Assembly: GCA_024697945.1 (NCBI GenBank)
Contig: JAILRU010000116.1
Location: 1-47,920, forward strand
DNA: 47,920 bases
From: Bacteroidaceae bacterium
GTDB taxonomy: Bacteria > Bacteroidota > Bacteroidia > Bacteroidales > Bacteroidaceae
Reading direction: 5' to 3'
The notes under the pieces are model-generated. The model did not search any database and had not been told where the DNA came from. It saw nothing but the letters and a program-made list of their open reading frames with translations. Positions 8,306 through 16,295 of this stretch are shown piece by piece. The position numbers and the translations under genes are program-made. How positions within the stretch are numbered: the stretch's first letter is position 1; every line of letters begins with the position of its first letter.

Positions 8306-8393
8306 AAGATAAGAGATGACTATGACAGGAACATGAGCAGAATATGAGCTAGTCATGATATAACAATAACCAGAATATGAACTAAATATGTGA
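8306..8393 (+). repeat. 11-bp-period array, block 2 (ATGA-centred units)
   Basis: Keeping the same 11-bp register, eight further units run to 8393. From 8317 on, the motif changes to five variable bases, then ATGA, then two bases (AGAATATGAGC at 8339, AGAATATGAAC at 8372). ATGA or a one-base variant recurs at 8322, 8333, 8344, 8355, 8366, 8377 and 8388. The block ends seven bases before the ATG of the DUF6266-like gene, so it occupies that gene's leader. Confidence 0.75.
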
Positions 8394-8399
8394 ACAATT

Positions 8400-9293
8400 A
8401 TGGCAGAAATGAATCAAGACATGTACGGTGCTACTGGGAAACTTGGTAACAGGACGTACTACCAGCGTAGAGGTAAGACCATCGCAAGAATCATTACTAC
8501 GCCTAAGAATCCCAAAACAGATGGTCAGACCTTACAGCGTATCCTCCAAAAGGCTGTAAACAAGACATACTCCAAGTTGAAAACCATATGTAACCATACC
8601 TTTGAAGGTTACGAAGATGGTTTTGACTGTATGAACAGATTCAAGACAATCAATCTCAGATACCTCCGTGAACACGCAATGACCCTTTTGGAAACGGGTC
8701 AAGGCCTGGAACAGTTCTATCAGTTTGCTCCCCTTGATAGCGAGAGATGGTCGCCCTTTGCTGCTATCATTTCACAGGGCTATCTGCCCGAAATTACCGT
8801 GGGCATCAATGCTGTACGGGGCAACGTGGCGTACGTCAACTCGTCAGGACGCACATACGCCGATTTCGTCAAGGCCTGGGGTTTGCAACGTAAGGACCAG
8901 TTGACGTTCGTAACCGTTCAGAAGTACAATGGCAGATACGAGGTAAACATTGCCCACCTTGTCCTTGACCCCCGCAAAGCTGACGGTAGCGGTGCTCCCA
9001 TGAGCACAGAGATCGTGAACAGCGATGGCGAGTTCCCATGCTACAACAAAGATAATCAGTTAGACTTCTTGACCTTCGAGTTTGATACCGACCACTTCAA
9101 CTTCGTGCTGGGTCGTGGTGGTGACGTAGTGGCAGCTGCCATTATTGTCAGTTACAAGAATGAGAAGGAAGAATGGTTCTACAGCAATGCACAGCTTGTC
9201 CTTAACTTGGCTGGCATCGGTCCCGACCTGTGTAGCCTAGCGAAAGCCATCAGGTGCAGCTATGCAAAGGCTAATATTGACATGGAGCCTTAA
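8400..9293 (+). CDS. DUF6266-like protein of unknown function
   Basis: A 297-residue protein without signal peptide or membrane segment. The N-terminus has a GKLGN motif (13-17), a basic stretch (YYQRRGKTIAR, 20-30) and NPKTDGQTLQR (37-47). This pattern resembles the start of DUF6266 proteins of Bacteroidetes, which carry a G-K-x-G element and a NPRT-x-x-Q-x-x-R element. The central and C-terminal parts (about 125-290) look beta-rich. No catalytic motif is seen. The gene begins seven bases after the 11-bp periodic array. No promoter of the usual type is visible immediately upstream, so transcription may come through the array. The family assignment is tentative and the function unknown. Confidence 0.7.
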   Translation: MAEMNQDMYGATGKLGNRTYYQRRGKTIARIITTPKNPKTDGQTLQRILQKAVNKTYSKLKTICNHTFEGYEDGFDCMNRFKTINLRYLREHAMTLLETGQGLEQFYQFAPLDSERWSPFAAIISQGYLPEITVGINAVRGNVAYVNSSGRTYADFVKAWGLQRKDQLTFVTVQKYNGRYEVNIAHLVLDPRKADGSGAPMSTEIVNSDGEFPCYNKDNQLDFLTFEFDTDHFNFVLGRGGDVVAAAIIVSYKNEKEEWFYSNAQLVLNLAGIGPDLCSLAKAIRCSYAKANIDMEP

Positions 9294-9343
9294 TTCTTTG
9301 AATTTTTCAACTTTTGATTTTTTTATCTTTTCAACTTTTTTCG

Positions 9344-9351
9344 TACCTTTG
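9344..9351 (+). promoter_or_regulatory. -7 element for GH51 gene
   Basis: TACCTTTG matches the -7 consensus 28 nt upstream of the ATG at 9380. The nearest TTTG (9313-9316) is 27 bp away, longer than usual, so the -33 element is unclear. Confidence 0.6.
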
Positions 9352-9379
9352 CACCCAAAATATAAACATTACTTACATT

Positions 9380-11389
9380 ATGAAGCGTATTTTGACTTCG
9401 GCGGTCGTGGTTCTGACTGCTACTTTGATGAATGTTGAAGCTGCTGCGCCGATGCGGGTGCCTAAGGGCGGCAAACCTATTAGTGACGAACTGCTGGGTA
9501 TCTTCTTCGAGGATATCAGCCATGCAGCCGACGGCGGTATCTATGCCGAGCTGCTGCAGAACGGCTCGTTCGAATACAATCCCACGGAACGCGACGGTTG
9601 GGGTGCCGGTACGGCATGGAAGCTCATCCGTCCTGGACACTCCCTGGGCCGCATGGAGCCGCGCATGGACAATCCTCTCAATGCGAACAACCCCACCTAC
9701 ATGCGTCTCTATGTGGAGCGTGCGAAGGAATACTACGACTACGCCGGTTGGACGGGCATCGGTCTGGAGAACGCGGGCTTCGACGGCATCAGCGTGAAGG
9801 CCGGAGCGAAGTATGACTTCTCTGCCTTCCTCCGCAACGTGGAGGGCGAGGCGAAGCAGGTACGCATCGTCCTCGTGGAGCCGCAGGGCTGGGGCAAGGA
9901 CCCGAAGCTGCTGGCCGAGGCAAAGTTCAACGTCGGAGGCAAGGCCTGGCAGGAGTTCAAGGCGGTGCTGACACCGACAGCAGACTGCAAGACGGCTGCC
10001 CTGCAGGTGCTTGTGCTGACGAAGGGTGCCGTTGACATCGACCACCTCTCGCTCATGCCTCAGGACACGTATAAGGGTCACGGGCTCCGCAAGGACCTCA
10101 TCCAGGCGCTGGCCGACCTGAAGCCGCGCTTCATGCGCTTCCCAGGCGGCTGCGTCGTCCATGGAGGCGGTGACGGCTTCTGGGACACCTACCGCTGGAA
10201 GACCACCATCGGTCCGCGCCACGAGCGCAAGTCGCTGAAGAACTGCTGGGGCTACCACCAGTCATTGGGCCTCGGCTACTACGAGTACTTCCAACTCTGC
10301 GAGGACCTCGGCATGGCTCCTCTGCCCATCCTTCCTTGCGGCGTCTCCTGCCAGGGAGCCAACGGCGGCTGGGGCATGAAGGGTCAGGCGCAGGACGTAG
10401 TGCCGATGTCCGAGATGGACGAATGGGTACAGGACGCGCTCGACCTCATCGAGTGGGCCAATGGCGACGTTACAACGACTTGGGGCAAGAAGCGTGCCGA
10501 GCAGGGACATCCCGAACCCTTCGGCCTGAAGTATCTGGGTCTGGGCAACGAGGAACGCATCTCGCCCGAGTTCTGCGAGCGCTTCAAATATATATATGAA
10601 CGCGTGACTAAGGCACATCCCGAGATTGTCATCGTGGGTACGGCAGGTCCTGGCTCGCATCCAGGTAACTCCGACCTCGATAATGGTTGGAAACTGGCCG
10701 ACGAGCTCGGTATGCCCATCATCGACGAGCACTACTACGAGCCTGCCAGCTACTTCCTGAGCAGCCGTCAGTACGACAGCTATCCTCGCGACCGCAAGAC
10801 GAAGGTCTATCTGGGTGAGTATGCAGGCAAGGATGCCAAGCTCCTCACCGCTTTGGCCGAGGGTCTATATCTGCTCCACGTAGAGCGCAATGCCGACGTT
10901 GTCAGCATGACGAGCTATGCTCCCCTCTTCGCCCGTAAGGGTGCAACGAACTGGAACCCCGACCTCATCTACTTCGACAACGAGCAGCCGTTCCTGACCT
11001 GCAGCTACTACGTGCAACAGATGTTCGGCCAATCCAGCGGTCAGTACTACTATGGCGACTGTGTACGCTTCGAGGGCGACAAGGCCGGTGTGGTGCAGCC
11101 CGTCGTGGACAGCCACTACGGGCAGTCCGTGGTGCTGAACGTCAAGACACGCCGCCTCTACGTCAAGCTCTGCAACGCCACCGCCGAGGAGAAAGTGGCA
11201 CACGTGGACATCAGCCGTTTCGGTAAGGCGAAGTGGGCGGAAAGGACCCTGTTGACAGGCGCTCCCGATGCGGAGAACAACTATGAGCAGCACCCCATCG
11301 CTCCGGTGACGCAGGCGTTCAACATCAAGCCGCGCACCGACATCACCCTGCCGGCCTATTCGTTCACAATGTTAGAGATTGAACTTTAA
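9380..11389 (+). CDS. Secreted alpha-L-arabinofuranosidase, GH51
   Basis: A 669-residue enzyme expected to remove alpha-L-arabinofuranosyl side chains from arabinan or arabinoxylan in the periplasm. The ATG at 9380 opens a signal peptide (MKRILTSAVVVLTATLMNVE). IFFEDISHAADGGIYAELLQN at 41-61 is the conserved GH51 entry motif. A carbohydrate-binding-like beta insert covers about 110-230. The catalytic barrel follows, with the acid/base Glu391 in LGLGNEE and the nucleophile Glu480 in LGEYAG. A C-terminal beta domain ends in FTMLEIEL. A transporter gene follows 28 bp downstream. It stands outside any visible SusCD locus. Confidence 0.93.
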   Translation: MKRILTSAVVVLTATLMNVEAAAPMRVPKGGKPISDELLGIFFEDISHAADGGIYAELLQNGSFEYNPTERDGWGAGTAWKLIRPGHSLGRMEPRMDNPLNANNPTYMRLYVERAKEYYDYAGWTGIGLENAGFDGISVKAGAKYDFSAFLRNVEGEAKQVRIVLVEPQGWGKDPKLLAEAKFNVGGKAWQEFKAVLTPTADCKTAALQVLVLTKGAVDIDHLSLMPQDTYKGHGLRKDLIQALADLKPRFMRFPGGCVVHGGGDGFWDTYRWKTTIGPRHERKSLKNCWGYHQSLGLGYYEYFQLCEDLGMAPLPILPCGVSCQGANGGWGMKGQAQDVVPMSEMDEWVQDALDLIEWANGDVTTTWGKKRAEQGHPEPFGLKYLGLGNEERISPEFCERFKYIYERVTKAHPEIVIVGTAGPGSHPGNSDLDNGWKLADELGMPIIDEHYYEPASYFLSSRQYDSYPRDRKTKVYLGEYAGKDAKLLTALAEGLYLLHVERNADVVSMTSYAPLFARKGATNWNPDLIYFDNEQPFLTCSYYVQQMFGQSSGQYYYGDCVRFEGDKAGVVQPVVDSHYGQSVVLNVKTRRLYVKLCNATAEEKVAHVDISRFGKAKWAERTLLTGAPDAENNYEQHPIAPVTQAFNIKPRTDITLPAYSFTMLEIEL

Positions 11390-11417
11390 GAATTGACAAT
11401 TGATAATTGAAAGTTTG

Positions 11418-12425
11418 ATGTCAATACTCTTATCTATAAGCCGCTGGCTGGCACGTTATACCAGCGCTTTCATCATCCTCATTGCCGTTGTTGCCTTCTT
11501 TGTGCCCGACGCCTTCGCCTGGGTGCAGCAGGGACAGCGGGCATCCGTCATCCTCGGCCTCATCATGTTGACGATGGGATGCACACTCTCCGCCGAGGAC
11601 TTCCGCATCCTGCTATTGCGGCCCGTGGACATCCTCATCGGTGCCGTCGCGCAGTACACCATCATGCCGCTCGTAGCTTTCACGCTGGCACGGCTCTTCC
11701 ACCTCGACTCGTTCATGACGGCAGGCATCATCCTCGTCGGTTGCTGTCCTGGCGGCGTGAGCAGCAACATCATGAGCTTCCTCTGCAAGGGCGATGTAGC
11801 ATACAGCGTCGGCATGACAACCGTCAGCACCGTCCTCTCGCCCTTTGTGACGCCATTGCTTGTATTGTGGCTCGCAGGCGCGGAGATTGACGTGGATGCC
11901 TGGGGCATGTTCCAGAATATCCTGCTCGTGACGTTGCTGCCTGTGACGTTGGGCGTCTTATTCAACTACTTCTTCTCTGGGACGAAACACTTTGGGCACT
12001 TACAGGGCATCATGCCTGGAATCAGTGTTCTCTGTCTGGCTTGCATTGTGGGCGGCGTCATCTTTACCGTTCATCCGCAACTCAAGACGAACGGGCTTCG
12101 CCTTATCGCCCTGACGCTCGGCGTCGTGACGCTCCACAACGGAACAGGCTATTTGCTGGGCTATCTTGTAGGCAAGGTTTTCGGCTTCAACACTGCCAAG
12201 AAGCGTACCCTCTCCATTGAGGTAGGAATGCAGAATGCAGGCATGGCAACCGTGCTGGCACGCAACTTCTTCGCCTCGCCTGCCATGATTGCCATGAATC
12301 CGATGGCAGCCCTTACCGTCATCCCCTGTGCCATCTCCTGTGCCTACCACAGCATCTCAGGCACGCTGTTGGCAGGTTTCTTCACTTGGAGAGACGAGCA
12401 CCAGAAGTCAGATTCGGAATCTTAA
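11418..12425 (+). CDS. BASS-family sodium-coupled organic anion transporter
   Basis: A 335-residue inner-membrane protein with about nine to ten hydrophobic helices. It has the bile acid:sodium symporter signatures: LTMGCTLSAEDF after the second helix, GCCPGGVSSN in the crossover region, and EVGMQNAGMATVLARNFF near the C-terminus. Prokaryotic relatives move bile acids, pantoate or other organic anions; the substrate here cannot be told. The frame is open from a TTG at 11400, but the ATG at 11418 is preferred. It may be co-transcribed with GH51, though the 28-bp gap holds a degenerate AATTGA-type repeat. The gene ends 8 bp from the convergent regulator. Confidence 0.88.
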   Translation: MSILLSISRWLARYTSAFIILIAVVAFFVPDAFAWVQQGQRASVILGLIMLTMGCTLSAEDFRILLLRPVDILIGAVAQYTIMPLVAFTLARLFHLDSFMTAGIILVGCCPGGVSSNIMSFLCKGDVAYSVGMTTVSTVLSPFVTPLLVLWLAGAEIDVDAWGMFQNILLVTLLPVTLGVLFNYFFSGTKHFGHLQGIMPGISVLCLACIVGGVIFTVHPQLKTNGLRLIALTLGVVTLHNGTGYLLGYLVGKVFGFNTAKKRTLSIEVGMQNAGMATVLARNFFASPAMIAMNPMAALTVIPCAISCAYHSISGTLLAGFFTWRDEHQKSDSES

Positions 12426-12433
12426 GCGCTTCG

Positions 12434-13387
12434 TCAACCGACAAAGCACCTCTTGTCTATCAGGTTGTTTGCGATGGCGTAGATGGTCAGGCCTGCAAGG
12501 GAGTGAATCTGAAGTTTGCGGACGATGTTGCGGCGATGAGTGTTTACGGTATTGACGGAGATAAATAGCTTGGCGGCAATCTCCTTGTTCGACATGCCCT
12601 GAACAAGGCAGACAATGATTTCTTTCTCACGCTCGGAGATGGACTCCTTGCTGTCCGCATTGCTAATCATGCTCGAGATGCGGGCCGATACATCGTCGTC
12701 CTTCACTTTCTGCTCCAGGATGCGGATGGCGGGAACGAACAATACCTCCTCCACGTTGCTGTGGTTCAAGAGCCATTCCTCGTTGTTGTAGATGTCGTAG
12801 AGCGTGGCCGTCAACTGGTTGTTGGCAAGTCCATTATGGGGCAGGTACTTGATGATGATGTTCTTCAGTTCGTGAAACTTGCCTGTTATGTCGCTATGGT
12901 GCTTGGCAAAGATATCGACATTGTAGTCGGACTTCTGTTCTCCCTGAATCAATGCCTCGACGTAGGGAAAGAGCGTCTTCTCCTCGTACTTCATGTGCAA
13001 GCGGATGTCATGGTCATACTCGTCGTAAAGGCGCAGGATGAGTATGGCCAGTTTGTCACCGAGGCTGAGCGACTCCTCTAACTTTTTGCGGATAGACGGC
13101 AGTTGGAAGTCGAGGAAATACCGATGCGACGCACGCAAGTAGCCCAACATCGTGTTTACGGAAATCTTGTCGTCCGTCTCCTTGGGTGTATAACCGTTGA
13201 TGAGGAAGTTTACCACCGTGAGGAAGGTGTAGCAGTCAACACCCTGTTCCTCGCAAACCTCATTGACAGTCTTGTCACCAAAGCCCAGACGGATGCCGAA
13301 GGCACTCAGTCCCTGCAGCATGCTGTAGTTGTCGCTGATAAGGTCTATCATCTTGTCCTCGGCCTCGTATAGCTTCATCTTTTTCAT
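12434..13387 (-). CDS. Hemerythrin-domain regulator with LuxR-type HTH
   Basis: A 317-residue fusion. Residues about 10-65 form a helical segment resembling the N-terminal domain of ScdA/RIC iron-sulfur repair proteins, but without the paired cysteines. Residues about 80-230 look like a hemerythrin four-helix bundle with candidate di-iron ligands: His88, His126, His131, Glu135, His163/164, His172, His209 and Glu213/214. Residues 250-317 are a LuxR-type helix-turn-helix (ISEREKEIIVCLVQG, SNKEIAAKLFISVNTVNTH). It is therefore probably a transcription factor sensing oxygen, nitric oxide or iron through a di-iron site; this is inference. It is divergent from the porin-imelysin-di-heme operon across a 260-bp gap. 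A second start (Met4, 13378) is possible. Confidence 0.85.
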   Translation of the reverse strand: MKKMKLYEAEDKMIDLISDNYSMLQGLSAFGIRLGFGDKTVNEVCEEQGVDCYTFLTVVNFLINGYTPKETDDKISVNTMLGYLRASHRYFLDFQLPSIRKKLEESLSLGDKLAILILRLYDEYDHDIRLHMKYEEKTLFPYVEALIQGEQKSDYNVDIFAKHHSDITGKFHELKNIIIKYLPHNGLANNQLTATLYDIYNNEEWLLNHSNVEEVLFVPAIRILEQKVKDDDVSARISSMISNADSKESISEREKEIIVCLVQGMSNKEIAAKLFISVNTVNTHRRNIVRKLQIHSLAGLTIYAIANNLIDKRCFVG

Positions 13388-13410
13388 AGGAAAAACACTT
13401 ATTTACGCCG

Positions 13411-13441
13411 CAAAGGTACGACAGATAATTCAAAATTCAAA
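13411..13441 (-). promoter_or_regulatory. Promoter for hemerythrin/LuxR regulator
   Basis: On the minus strand TACCTTTG lies at 13411-13418, with a TTTG at 13438-13441 after 19 bp. The -33 element falls in a run of CAAAATT repeats (13431-13465), so it could be coincidental; the -7 is a good match 24 nt from the ATG. Confidence 0.6.
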
Positions 13442-13590
13442 ATTCAAAAATTCAAAATTCAAAATTAATCCCTAATTGTAGGTAATCCCGTATTCTGATT
13501 TCCGTTTTGCTAATCCATTTTTGGTATTCAGGTAATAGCAATTGGGTATAGGCAGACTGATGGCCCTGTCAAAACCATTATTTTTGCGTA

Positions 13591-13621
13591 TTGCAGCATT
13601 CTTTTGTTCGTTGTACCTTTG
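13591..13621 (+). promoter_or_regulatory. Promoter for porin-imelysin-di-heme operon
   Basis: TACCTTTG at 13614-13621 with a TTGC -33-like element at 13591-13594 (19-bp gap). The porin ATG follows at 13648. Confidence 0.65.
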
Positions 13622-13647
13622 CACTTGAATTTAATAATTTCATTAAA

Positions 13648-15054
13648 ATGAAAGCAACAATACTTATAGTCATACTTGCCCTGCTGCCCCTTGTTGTAGT
13701 GGCACAGGAATCTGAGAACAATGACGTGGATGCCACTACAGGTGCCTCGCCTAAAGCAGCTAAGAACGAGAAGCTGAAGAATGCATTGTCGCGTTTGCAC
13801 ATAGGCGGCTATGGTGAGGCAGTGATGACGCGCAACTTCTACAGCCAGAGCTTCAACCGCTACAAGAAACCCGAACTATATGCCGACGACAAGAGTCATG
13901 GGCGCTTCGACCTGCCACACATCTGTCTGAACATCGGCTATGACTTCGGCAAGGGATGGTCGATGGGCTCGGAGATAGAGTTCGAGCATGGTGGAACGGG
14001 CTCTGCCGTGGAGATAGAAGCCGAGGAAGCGGGTGAATACGAGGCCGAGGTAGAGAAGGGCGGCGAGGTGAACATCGAGCAGTTCTGGATTAACAAGGCA
14101 TTCTGGGACGGGAAGTTCAACGTCAAGGCAGGCGAGATTATCGTACCCGTGGGGTACTCGAACGCATACCACGAGCCGAACCAGTTCTTCACGTGCTATC
14201 GTCCGGAAGGTGAGGCAACCATCATGCCCAATACCTGGCATCAGGTGGGGCTGTCGCTGTGGGGCAAGGTGAAGAACTGGCGCTACGAGGCGCAGTTCCT
14301 CTCGGGGCTTAACTCGGAGAGCTTCACGGCGGAGAACTTCGTGCATTATGGTGTCACCAGTCCCTATGAGTTCAAGGTGGCGAACAACTTCGCTGGGGCA
14401 GCGAGGGTGGATTACTATTTCACTGAGAAGCGAGGGGCACAGTGGTTGCGCGTGGGGCTGAGCGGGTATTACGGTTACACGTTTAGGAACACACTACGTA
14501 CGCCAGGCAGCCAATACGACGACGTGACAGGGGCGCTGGGCATCGTGGCGCTCGACTTCACGCTGAACCGTTGGAACTGGATTGTCCGTGGTAACATCGA
14601 CTATGCACATTTCAGCGATGCCGACGAGATTTCTGCCTACAACCAAGCCAACTGGACGCATCACAAGTATCAGGACGGCAACCCGCACCACTATACCAAC
14701 ATCGGCAGCAGTGCAGTGGCATACGCCATCGAGGCGGGCTACGACATTTTCTTTCAAATACCCAAGTTGAAGGACAAGGAGAAACTCTTACTCTTCGGCC
14801 GTTTCGAGCACTACAATACGATGGCATCAGGCACCTATGAGTCGATGTACAAGTACACAAAGAAATACCGTTGCGCCTTTGGTGTGAACTACTCGCCTAT
14901 AAAGCAAATTACCATCAAAGGTGAGTATTCCTACCGCTTCTTCCAGAAGCCGAACAATAACGGCCTCACCGCAGACAGCCCGCTGTACAAGCAGCCCTAT
15001 AACAACGAACCGAGCATCAGCCTGGGCGTAACATATACAGGGTGGTTTATGTAG
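13648..15054 (+). CDS. Outer-membrane porin-like beta-barrel
   Basis: A 468-residue exported protein; the ATG at 13648 opens a signal peptide (MKATILIVILALLPLVVVAQ). After a short linker, LHIGGYGEAVMTRNFY starts a series of alternating aromatic/polar strands (RFDLPHICLNIGYDFGKGW, FNVKAGEIIVPVGYSNAYHEPNQFF) typical of phosphate-selective-porin-like Bacteroidetes barrels. The protein ends in an aromatic-rich strand (SLGVTYTGWFM), as barrels do. It is the first gene of a three-gene operon with imelysin and the di-heme enzyme, so it may admit iron or heme compounds to the periplasm; that is inference from context. Confidence 0.82.
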   Translation: MKATILIVILALLPLVVVAQESENNDVDATTGASPKAAKNEKLKNALSRLHIGGYGEAVMTRNFYSQSFNRYKKPELYADDKSHGRFDLPHICLNIGYDFGKGWSMGSEIEFEHGGTGSAVEIEAEEAGEYEAEVEKGGEVNIEQFWINKAFWDGKFNVKAGEIIVPVGYSNAYHEPNQFFTCYRPEGEATIMPNTWHQVGLSLWGKVKNWRYEAQFLSGLNSESFTAENFVHYGVTSPYEFKVANNFAGAARVDYYFTEKRGAQWLRVGLSGYYGYTFRNTLRTPGSQYDDVTGALGIVALDFTLNRWNWIVRGNIDYAHFSDADEISAYNQANWTHHKYQDGNPHHYTNIGSSAVAYAIEAGYDIFFQIPKLKDKEKLLLFGRFEHYNTMASGTYESMYKYTKKYRCAFGVNYSPIKQITIKGEYSYRFFQKPNNNGLTADSPLYKQPYNNEPSISLGVTYTGWFM

Positions 15055-15092
15055 ATAATTGACAATTGACAATTATTAATATAATAATAAAG

Positions 15093-16295
15093 ATGAAGAA
15101 AATGAAGAATCTATTGAAAATGGCAGCACTGGCTGCCGTACTATCCACAGGTTTCGCATCATGTTCAAGTGATGACGATGCTAACACAACAATTATTACT
15201 GGTTCTCAGGCTGCTCTCGACAAAGCCTGCGCAGACTGGAAGACTGCCCGCGCCTACTGGGAGAACAGCGAAGCTTTCCTCTTTGGCGCTGCCGATGTCT
15301 ATTCCATCGACCCGCACACCGACACATGGCCGGTAGCCGCCAACGATTTGGCCGACGTGCTGCGCGACGCAAACGCGATGAGCAACCTCGATGACTTCAT
15401 CAAGACAGCCAACTCAGGCATCCTCGGCTACCACGGCCTCGAATACGTACTCTTCCGTCAGGGACAGCCGCGTAAGATTGACCAGATTACGACGCTGGAG
15501 TACAACTATATCTGCGCCGTTGCCAAGGACCTCTACAATGCCACAGCTACGCTGGAGGCTTGCTGGGACTCGAAGGAGAGTAACGCCGTACGCCAGCAGA
15601 TTGCCAAGGAGTACGTCGCCACACACCTCGCCATCGACGACAAAGGCAACCAGGAGGGCGCGCTGGGCTCGTTCCAGAACTTCGGCAAGGCATTCAAGAA
15701 CCCTGGTACGGGCGACTGGGATACAGCACTTGATGCAACGCTGGAGATTATCTCCGGCTGTCAGGATATTATCGGCGAGGTTGGCCAGTCGAAGATAGGC
15801 CTACCCTACACCGGTGAGGATGCTTCCTACATCGAGTCTCCCTACGCCTACAACTCCATCACGGACTTCTATGACAACATCGTGTCGTGCAAGAACGCGC
15901 TATATGGTTCGATGGACGCCACGACTCCGAACGAGAAGTCGCTCATCTACTTCTGCCTGAATGCCGGCAGCGCCACACTCGCAGCTCAAGCCAAAGCCTT
16001 GGTGACTAAGCTTGACAATGCTTTATCCAAAATCAAGGCGATGAAGGCTCCCTTCGCCCTCTACTATTCTGATGCTTCCTGCAAAGTAGCCATCGATGCG
16101 CTGGGCGAACTGGATGATGCCCTCGGCGAGTTGGCCGAGACACTGACGGGCTACGCCGGCAATGAGATTGTCGAAAATCAGTGCCAAGTCATCAACGAGA
16201 ATTACGTCGATAACGTTATCGTTGCCACCTACCGTCTCCTCGCCGACAATGCGCAGAAGCTCTATCAGTCGATTGTGAACATTAAAAGCAAATGA
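15093..16295 (+). CDS. Imelysin-family lipoprotein (M75, IrpA-like)
   Basis: A 400-residue lipoprotein: the signal peptide ends in a lipobox with Cys24 (STGFASC). The imelysin fold is shown by the ACADWKTARAYWENSEAFLFG block (45-65) and the GxHxxE motif as Gly112-x-His114-x-x-Glu117 (LGYHGLEYVLF). A second helical repeat follows to about 395. Imelysins are periplasmic or surface proteins linked to iron uptake; proteolysis is doubtful for most of them. The frame opens from a TTG at 15066, but the ATG at 15093 starts the signal peptide. Its stop overlaps the next gene by 4 nt, implying tight coupling. Confidence 0.9.
   Translation: MKKMKNLLKMAALAAVLSTGFASCSSDDDANTTIITGSQAALDKACADWKTARAYWENSEAFLFGAADVYSIDPHTDTWPVAANDLADVLRDANAMSNLDDFIKTANSGILGYHGLEYVLFRQGQPRKIDQITTLEYNYICAVAKDLYNATATLEACWDSKESNAVRQQIAKEYVATHLAIDDKGNQEGALGSFQNFGKAFKNPGTGDWDTALDATLEIISGCQDIIGEVGQSKIGLPYTGEDASYIESPYAYNSITDFYDNIVSCKNALYGSMDATTPNEKSLIYFCLNAGSATLAAQAKALVTKLDNALSKIKAMKAPFALYYSDASCKVAIDALGELDDALGELAETLTGYAGNEIVENQCQVINENYVDNVIVATYRLLADNAQKLYQSIVNIKSK

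Noticed and set aside
8141..8393. Protein-coding LRR-like or pentapeptide repeat
   Set aside because: The 11-bp period shifts frame at every unit, and stops occur in all plus-strand frames; no open frame spans the region.
9380..12425. A polysaccharide utilization locus around the GH51 gene
   Set aside because: No SusC/SusD pair or hybrid two-component regulator is present; only a BASS transporter follows.
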